DNA from: Isochrysis galbana
Lineage: Eukaryota; Haptophyta; Isochrysidales; Isochrysidaceae
Direction of reading: 5' to 3'
NCBI GenBank assembly: GCA_018136815.1
Contig: CM030932.1
Span: 8,308,001-8,372,000 of the forward strand
Length of the DNA: 64,000 bases
The notes beneath the pieces are model-generated. The model saw only the letters and a program-made list of their open reading frames with translations, had not been told where the DNA came from and did no database searches. The translations under genes and the position numbers were made by a program. Below, one piece after another: positions 60,857 to 64,000 of the stretch. Position 1 is the first letter of the stretch. Each line of letters starts with the position of its first letter.

Positions 60857-62449
60857 CGAGATCATTCGGTGCACGGCCTGTATGCTTGTGGGTGCACCAT
60901 TCTACATGTTCTGCTAGGCCACGTTTGTCTCAAAATATCATGCTAAGAGCTAGCTTCCAGGATCCCGATCATCACACTCGTGTGCGCGGAGTTCTTGCAC
61001 ATTGAAGACTCGTGTCCGCGTCAGCGGCATCACGAACGGGCGGGGATGGAAAGTGGGAATCGGGGTTGTGGTTTGGCGAGCATCATTTGTCTCGAGTGAC
61101 TTGTGCGGCGCCCCAGTATAGGGTCGAGTGCTGTTGAGGGCTACTTCACATGCTTGCTCCCAACCCGAGCAAAAGTGGGTCTGCCGTGTCGGTCGTGTGC
61201 GATTCTCCTCTCCAACCCGACTCGTGAGGATTGAGGGCGGCGTTTTCGTGCTCAGCCTCGTATCCTTAGCCTGTTGTCATATCATGTCTCGCCTTCTCGC
61301 TGATGTTGCTGTCGTTGCGTTATTTAGCAAGCACCAGCGGTGCAAATACTATGCGCCAATAGCCGATACGAATACCATTCTCATTACTCTTTAGTTTTTG
61401 TCTCCCCACTGCATGATTGTCTGTGAGCGATGGCCGGCTGCTATTGACAAGGTGCAACTTGAGATTTTGCCTATTTTTTTAGCGCTCCCCCCGGGGTCCC
61501 CCCCTCAACTTTGCCGGTCGGAGGGAAAGCGGCCACCTACCTTTTGCCGCAATGTCCCATTGGGTCAAAGAATGCAAACGTGAACGTGAACGTGTACACT
61601 TAATTGAGAATTAGAATTAAGCATTAAGAAGGAGAGGGGGGGCAGGGGGAACAGGGGGCACAAGGCCGGGGGGGGGGGGGGAGGGATTGGGAATTGGGAC
61701 AGGGGGGGGTTGGGATTGGGATGGGGGGGCTTGGTATTTGGCAGACTCCAGCCGCTCCCCCCCTTATTACCCAGTCGCCACTCCGCCGGACCGTAAGTTC
61801 GTAAGGCGTGGAACAAGATACCCAGATATCGAGATATCGAGCTATCGAGGAGCAAAACCAGCTATCGTTATCTAACTAGATAGCAGTCGGCCACTATCGT
61901 TATCGATCTAGATAGCAAAAGGCGCAATCAGTATTAACAAGGTTGATAATGGGGTCTCGCCGACGGCTAGCGAGTGCGCGGTGCGCGCCGTTCAAGGGCC
62001 CATGCATGGCCCATGGCCATGGCCATGGCTAAGGGCGCGTAGGAGCTAGCTAGTGATAGTGCCAAGCTAAACACACCACACCCTGTTAGTGGCGACTAGG
62101 ATGTGATGCTACCAACCCACACTTCACACTTGCACACACACGCAAAGAAACGCACACACACACACACAGAGCACACAGTCCACCGTCGACAGTCGTACAG
62201 TGTACACAGTTACAGTCACACAACCAGGCTTTGTGCGCAGATGCACAGATGAAGATGTGGAGGAATCGCTTGTTCGCTTGCCGCCCGTCCCGCCGCCCGC
62301 CGCCTTGCCGCTACCAACCACCACTCCGCTCACGGGGGGTCCTGGGAGCTCCCAGCCAGGGGCTGAGAGCCTACGCGGGGTAACATATACATGTATGCGT
62401 GTAGATCATAGCATTTGTAGTAGGACCGGCCCATTTGCCGCCAAATTCC
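60857..62449. other. Gene-poor stretch with palindromes and microsatellite
   Basis: Probable 3' UTR to about 61000. Then poly-G tracts (61660-61730), palindromic pieces (GATATCGAGATATCGAG at 61835, ATCGTTATCGATCTAGAT at 61894, GCCCATGGCCATGGCCATGG near 62008) and a CA microsatellite (62130-62168). No gene supported. Confidence 0.5.
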
Positions 62450-62850
62450 CCCCCACTCTGCTTGATCCGCGTTTTAAGACATACGCATTTCCAGGGCTCC
62501 AAGACACAGATTTGACTTTAGAGAGGGCAGCCGCCATGCAAGCGTTCAGAGGCACATGGGAGCATGTGTGGAAGCCCACGTCGGCAAGACAGCAGCAAGC
62601 CATCATCTTTCCCCCCCCACCACCCCAAACTTTTGCGGTGGTGCCTGTGAAGAAAGCCAGCTCCAGCTCTGTGAGTTCCATCTTTTCATCCCCCTTAACA
62701 CCTGACTACATTGTTGAGGACGTGCCGCAGGACTCTCCTCGGACAGATTTGGATGAGCTAGAGATATATTTGGCTCTGCCTCATGTGCAAGACATGGACA
62801 TCGATGTCCTCCAATGGTGGCAGGCGCGGGATCACAACAAAGGAGCAGAT
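62450..62850 (+). pseudogene. hAT transposase C-terminal fragment
   Basis: Within a longer open frame, the segment reads TLLDPRFKTYAFPG, then after a Gln/Pro-rich stretch DELEIYLALPHVQD and DVLQWWQARDHN. The LLDPRFK and ELExYLxLP...WW signatures belong to the C-terminal dimerisation region of hAT transposases. The catalytic core is absent and the frame passes directly into unrelated gag-like sequence at about 62850. Confidence 0.8.
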
Positions 62851-63523
62851 GCATCGATGTCAGAGCAAGGCTCATCCAGATGTCCACCCCCGTCGTCGAC
62901 GTACTCGTACCCCAAGCGTAACTTCGTTCCACCTCCGACCGCCACCGTCGGCGCCGCCCAAATCATGGACCAACAAGTCCAGATCGAGGCTCTCCGCGGC
63001 GCTGTCGACCGCCTCGAGTCCTCTACCCTCCAAGCCGCCCAGCGCCACGAAGAATTTCAGCGAGAGGTGGCATTCTTTCGATTCTTCTGAAATTCACGAC
63101 ATAGTCGCCGCCGCGGTTACTTCATCCACCCTCACCGCTCGCCGCCAACAAGCAAGCGATAGGCTCGCTCGTCAAGCATCGGAATCTTCGGAGTCGATTA
63201 CCTCCTCGTATCTCGATGTGGGCGTGCCTCATGCCGACGAATTACGTCAAGCGCTCTCTACCGACGATTTCGCCAGCTCGATCCTTTCTGAAGTCGAGTC
63301 GATCCTTCCGAAAGCTTCCTCTTCGATTGACTCTAGCTCGTCGTCGAAGAAAAGTTCCCGATTCCTCCTTCGCGATGGCCTACTCTACTACCGCTCCTCA
63401 GAAGCGGAAGAGGCTCCTCTTCGTTTATACATTCCGGAGTCCCTTCGTGACACGTACCTCCGCGCCTACCATGACCACCTTGGTCGCGCGATGCGCGCTC
63501 GGCGAGGGTCTGTGCCAGAGTGA
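62850..63523 (+). pseudogene. LTR-retrotransposon remnant: gag-like coil joined to integrase zinc-finger region
   Basis: First a coiled-coil gag-like piece (MDQQVQIEALRGAVDRLESS) to about 63090. In another frame follows a Ser-rich linker and the segment upstream of a gypsy-type integrase finger (FLLRDGLLYYRSSE, LRLYIPESLRDTYLRAYHDH). It breaks off before the HHCC core at the R1 repeat. Deletion of protease and RT between the two parts is the simplest reading. Confidence 0.65.
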
Positions 63524-63532
63524 TGTCAGCTC

Positions 63533-63652
63533 AGCCCCTGCCAGCAGGCAGGGGCTGAGGTTGAGTGTGCAGGCCCACCCAGGGGGTGTCTGCGATGGAG
63601 GAGGGGGGGCACGGGGCCCCCATGACCCTATCAGTTTTACTGATAGTGGCGC
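63533..63652 (-). repeat. R1 repeat, partial, ending in the hairpin tip
   Basis: Reverse orientation of the start of the 17800 copy: CTCAGCCCCTGCC..GGCAGGGGCTGAG, GTGTCTGCGATGGAGG, CCCCCATGACCC, and finally the hairpin TATCAGT-TTT-ACTGATA at 63633-63649. It joins the next LTR fragment directly. Confidence 0.75.
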
Positions 63653-63654
63653 TC

Positions 63655-64000
63655 TCGCTCTCGTAACACTCAGACTCAGACCCTACAAACTCGCCTCGCC
63701 TCGCCAGCCCCTGCCATCACAGCCCTTCTCACACTCACCCTCGCCTCTCGCCGCTCGTTTCATGTCGCTCTCGCCGCCGTCCTCGCCCTCTCCCAAGCCC
63801 GCCTGCCCGCCTTCCTCTGCTGACGGGCTTCAGCCCGTCAGCGTCTCTGAAGTCGTCTCCTCCGCCGCGCCTGCCGCCGGCATGCCTCCTTCCTCATTGC
63901 CCTCAGGCCCTATGGGCCACTCCAATTCGTCACACCCTAAAGTGGCAGCTACCTCAAGTGAAAAATTTTTTTTGTCAAATGCCCCCATAAAATGGGTATA
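63655..64000 (+). mobile_element. LTR tail and gag start, running off the window
   Basis: CGCTCTCGCTCTCGTAACAC and CCCTACAAACTCGCCTCG correspond to the LTR end and leader at 13300 and 37640. The gag frame starts at 63762 (MSLSPPSSPSPKPACPP) and stays open to the window end. After about 63937 it diverges from both other copies. Confidence 0.7.

Overview
The window is nuclear DNA of a eukaryote. Genes are split by short GT-AG introns that interrupt well-conserved protein families, and there are no bacterial-style operons. Gene-body DNA is GC-rich, with very long G/C homopolymers and CT-rich or GA-rich tracts next to gene starts. Two predicted plastid preproteins point to an alga: one carries an ASAF motif just after an ER-type signal peptide (35554-36128), the other is a Deg/HtrA protease with a bipartite-looking leader (1307-3777). 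ASAF-type presequences are characteristic of algae with complex red plastids. A haptophyte is my best guess and a photosynthetic stramenopile or cryptophyte the alternative; species cannot be read from the sequence.

Host genes, left to right: adenylate kinase (partial, -); Deg-type plastid protease (+); small plastid membrane protein (+); secreted or surface trypsin-like protease with a proline-rich stalk and membrane anchor (-); LEM/HeH-like membrane protein (-); large coiled-coil, possibly ciliary, protein (-); TPR-DnaJ co-chaperone (-); ASAF plastid protein (+); patatin/cPLA2-like lipase (-); DUF5522-like/diphthine-ammonia ligase fusion (-); NDUFA9-like complex I subunit (+); nucleotide-sugar transporter (-, five exons); plant-type CCR4 deadenylase with an N-terminal zinc finger (+). 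Several are arranged head to head across about 0.5-1.1 kb gaps that probably hold bidirectional promoters.

The space between genes is a nested record of mobile elements. It includes an apparently intact mariner-like transposon with Stowaway-type ends (20723-22533), a chromodomain Ty3/gypsy element with a 5-bp target duplication (50603-56082), LTR and gag fragments of related elements, LINE reverse transcriptase, hAT and DUF7869-like remnants, piggyBac-like TTAA ends, and two dispersed copies of a cytochrome b561 gene fragment. Four interspersed repeat families are named here for convenience: R1 (GC-rich, hairpin-ended), R2 (common 3' end), R3 and R4 (TTAA-associated).

The strongest candidate for something undescribed is the element at 42367-45140. 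It has 17-bp imperfect terminal inverted repeats, about 155-bp subterminal repeats in opposite orientation at its two ends, and a long acidic protein with no transposase motif that I can recognise. It interrupts an R3 repeat, and the uninterrupted form of the junction can be read at 50540 and 18900. Related ends occur at 6539 and 11389.
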